Shown: positions 62,381-64,000 of the stretch, in pieces | How positions within the stretch are numbered: the first letter of the stretch is position 1 | How the letters are laid out: every line of letters starts with the position of its first letter | Source: Diploptera punctata | Lineage: Eukaryota; Arthropoda; Insecta; Blattodea; Blaberidae | Assembly: GCA_030220185.1 (NCBI GenBank) | Contig: JASPKZ010003432.1 | Location: 930,001 to 994,000, forward strand | Reading direction: 5' to 3' | DNA length: 64,000 nt | Position numbers and translations under genes: made by a program | Notes under the pieces: model-generated | The model's input: only the letters and a program-made list of their open reading frames with translations | Database searches by the model: none | What the model was told of the DNA's origin: nothing

Positions 62381-62852
62381 AATATGTAATAAAGAGAAAA
62401 ATGTATGCCTAAACTGGGATTTGAACCCATCATCCAGCTTTGCGCGCCATTGAGCTATCTAGACATGCATGCACAAACATGAATTTTTCTCATTATAAAA
62501 CTACTGTACCCTTGGGTAGTGAACATTTCACATTACAGTAAGGCCTGCTTCCACTAAGAAGATATAATGATGGGATTTTTTTCCCGCGCCATAACAGCTA
62601 ATTACGAATGTAATATTGTAATTTTTATACTCAGGCTTTCCGTCCGCAATGAATAATTAATACAACTAAAGAGAAAAATATGAATAATGTTCACTAAGAA
62701 GGGTAGACTAGGTTTTAAAGTGAGAAAAATTAATGACTGGACCTACATGGATGATTGGGTAGCTCAAAGGTATAGTGTCAGTACGCAAAAGCTGGAGATC
62801 CCGGATTCAAATATAGGTTTAGACATATATTTTTCTCTTTAGTTATATTATC
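62381..62852. mobile_element. SINE-E foldback with outward tRNA-like arms
   Basis: Each arm reads outward as a tRNA-like unit. The left arm (minus) has TAGCTCAATGG (A box), GGGTTCAAATCCC (B box), TTTAGGCATACATTTTTC. The right arm (plus) has TAGCTCAAAGG, CCGGATTCAAATATAGG, TTTAGACATATATTTTTC. Both end in TCTTTA.TTA at the tips. The arms are about 110-130 bp and the unique centre about 200 bp. The T-runs would serve as Pol III terminators. Confidence 0.82.
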
Positions 62853-62860
62853 TACTGTAT

Positions 62861-63420
62861 GTGGATGGAAAATCTAGAATATAAATTTCAATATTACCTA
62901 TAACATATTGTCTATATATATAACAATTTGCCAAGTAAGACATGATCCTGATTAGAAATAAGGATTTCAATTAAGGGACAATACAAGTAACTAGTTCTAG
63001 AATAAAATAGCAACATTTTAACAAACAAAAAAATCAATGTCGTGACTTTAATGTGTAACTGACATAAAATAAAATTTATACATAATTAAAATCTTGATTG
63101 TCTATTGTTTATTTAAGCATAATTCAATCAATAAAAAATAAAATAAATCATTCACACATTGTCAACTGTGATGCGATTGTCCTTAGACATAAAAGGTTCC
63201 GAAACTGTTGCCAATCATTTGATATATTGAACATAGATCTTGCCTTATTCACAAAAGTGACAAGGAAATCATAAAGTTCCCATAATTGTGTGTATAATGT
63301 AGTGTTAAACAACAATATGGTAAGATAGAAGCCTCCAGCGTGAGGAGTGCGGACAACAGATGATAAAATATATCCGTTGCATGACAGCTCCGGAAAGCAA
63401 GTCGAACTGAAGTGATCGCC
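62861..63420. other. No assignable feature
   Basis: AT-rich unique-looking DNA. Confidence 0.4.
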
Positions 63421-63475
63421 ATCACGTAGCTTTCTGCTAAGGCATAGTGCCTTAAACCGCTCGGGTCCAGGACAG
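63421..63475 (-). repeat. SINE-B head fragment
   Basis: Complement of GTAGCTTTCTGCTAAGGCAT, GTGCCTTAAACCGCTCGGG. Confidence 0.55.
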
Positions 63476-63508
63476 AACGTTTTAAAACTAAATGTACTCT
63501 TAATTTTC

Positions 63509-63600
63509 CATTATTCTGGTCTCGGTAGCGACACTGCCTCGTATACATCGGGCACGGGTCGAACAAGTTTTCTGAATGACAAATATCAGGAAACGGAACC
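63509..63600 (+). repeat. SINE-D fragment
   Basis: TTCTGGTCTCGGTAGCGACA, B-box-like GCACGGGTCGAAC, GACAAATATCAGGAAAC. Confidence 0.65.
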
Positions 63601-63667
63601 CCGAACATTTATTTAAATATATACATCATCTTTCTGTGCGCAAATACTGAGTTTCGATTCTCTTCCT

Positions 63668-63742
63668 CCATTCATCTCTATCTTTCCAGTCACCATCCTG
63701 CGTCGCGTGTAGGACGGTGACCGGAAGGATAGATATGAATGG
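63668..63742. repeat. Hairpin, about 32-bp arms
   Basis: CCATTCATCTCTATCTTTCC pairs with GGAAGGATAGATATGAATGG, with ACCATCCT/AGGACGGT inside and an 11-nt loop. Confidence 0.8.
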
Positions 63743-63879
63743 TACGTGGAATGTTTAAGACATACGGAACAAAAGGAGGGGAATAATTACAGAATTAAAT
63801 AAAGCAAAGCAATGCATAATAATACTAACATAAACAAATAAGAGGAGAAAAGGAATAGAGACAGAAGGAAATTACGAGT

Positions 63880-64000
63880 ACATATACTCCCTAAATAGTT
63901 TTAAAAACTTCCTTCCTACAAAATTAAAACAAATACTTGTACAGACTCTTATAATGCCACACTTCGACTACTGCGACATATTACTGACTAATCTGACAAC
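63880..64000 (+). pseudogene. LINE-E (jockey-like) reverse transcriptase fragment, runs off the window
   Basis: The frame reads YILPK-like start, then SFKNFLPTKLKQILVQTLIM, PHFDYCDILLTNLTT to the edge. LV.TLI.PHFDYCD is a conserved motif after the RT catalytic core in jockey-type LINE proteins. Continuation to the right is unseen, so completeness is unknown. Confidence 0.75.

Overview
This is a stretch of animal, almost certainly insect, nuclear DNA. It is AT-rich, has no operons or ribosome-binding sites, and carries long di-, tri- and tetranucleotide arrays. Nearly every recognisable block is a decayed mobile element: tRNA-derived SINEs, 5'-truncated LINEs, Tc1/mariner-type transposon remnants and a BEL/Pao fragment. 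The LINE and transposase peptides resemble families I associate with cockroach, termite and other polyneopteran genomes, but the sequence does not settle the species. I find no intact host protein-coding gene. Most open frames here are transposon remnants, translated microsatellites or chance frames. Family names such as SINE-A or LINE-D are local labels, not database names.

Repeat families. SINE-A, B, C, D, F and G each have, in their better copies, a tRNA-like head with Pol III B-box-like (and sometimes A-box-like) motifs, and each has its own body. Several copies have clear 10-13 bp target-site duplications (at about 7.2/7.6, 12.6/12.9, 22.4/22.6, 27.1/27.5, 34.5/34.9, 36.6/36.9 and 42.2/42.5 kb). 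LINE-A is an RTE-like non-LTR element with a very short 3' end and a tetranucleotide tail; its best copy (58.6-60.5 kb) keeps a reverse transcriptase with the YADD box but is frameshifted, internally deleted and 5'-truncated. LINE-B, C, D and E are other non-LTR lineages, mostly present as C-terminal and 3' fragments. SINE-E is a family of foldbacks whose arms are outward-facing tRNA-like units.

Layout. 0-6 kb: SINEs, one LINE-A tail, two TA-flanked Tc1/mariner-type remnants (2.0-2.6 and 2.7-3.5 kb), BEL/Pao integrase between direct repeats (4-4.7 kb). 6-10 kb: LINE-A tails interrupted by SINE-D. 10-21 kb: microsatellites, SINE-B/C/D/G/A, LINE-C and LINE-D fragments, including a LINE-D with a twin-priming-like inversion at 18.7-19.3 kb. 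21-26 kb: two transposase-bearing inverted-repeat elements, a near-perfect 128-bp-arm hairpin, an internally deleted LINE-A and a longer LINE-A tail. 26-35 kb: SINEs, a foldback, an intron-bearing tRNA-Tyr-like sequence and a large inverted duplication (arms at 29.7-30.2 and 33.5-34.1 kb). 35-48 kb: SINEs, LINE tails, a foldback with tandemly repeated arms (44.9-45.5 kb) and a hairpin inserted in LINE-A (47.7-47.9 kb). 48-64 kb: SINEs, LINE-C/D fragments, two tRNA-like foldbacks (53.6 and 62.4 kb), the best LINE-A copy, and a reverse-transcriptase fragment running off the right edge.

The pieces do not form a pathway; they form a nested insertion history. SINE-D sits in LINE-A, LINE-A in SINE-G, LINE-D in SINE-A, SINE-C in LINE-A and a hairpin in LINE-A. 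The most unusual material is the diversity of inverted-repeat structures, especially the foldbacks with divergent tRNA-like Pol III arms and the foldback whose arms are tandem arrays.
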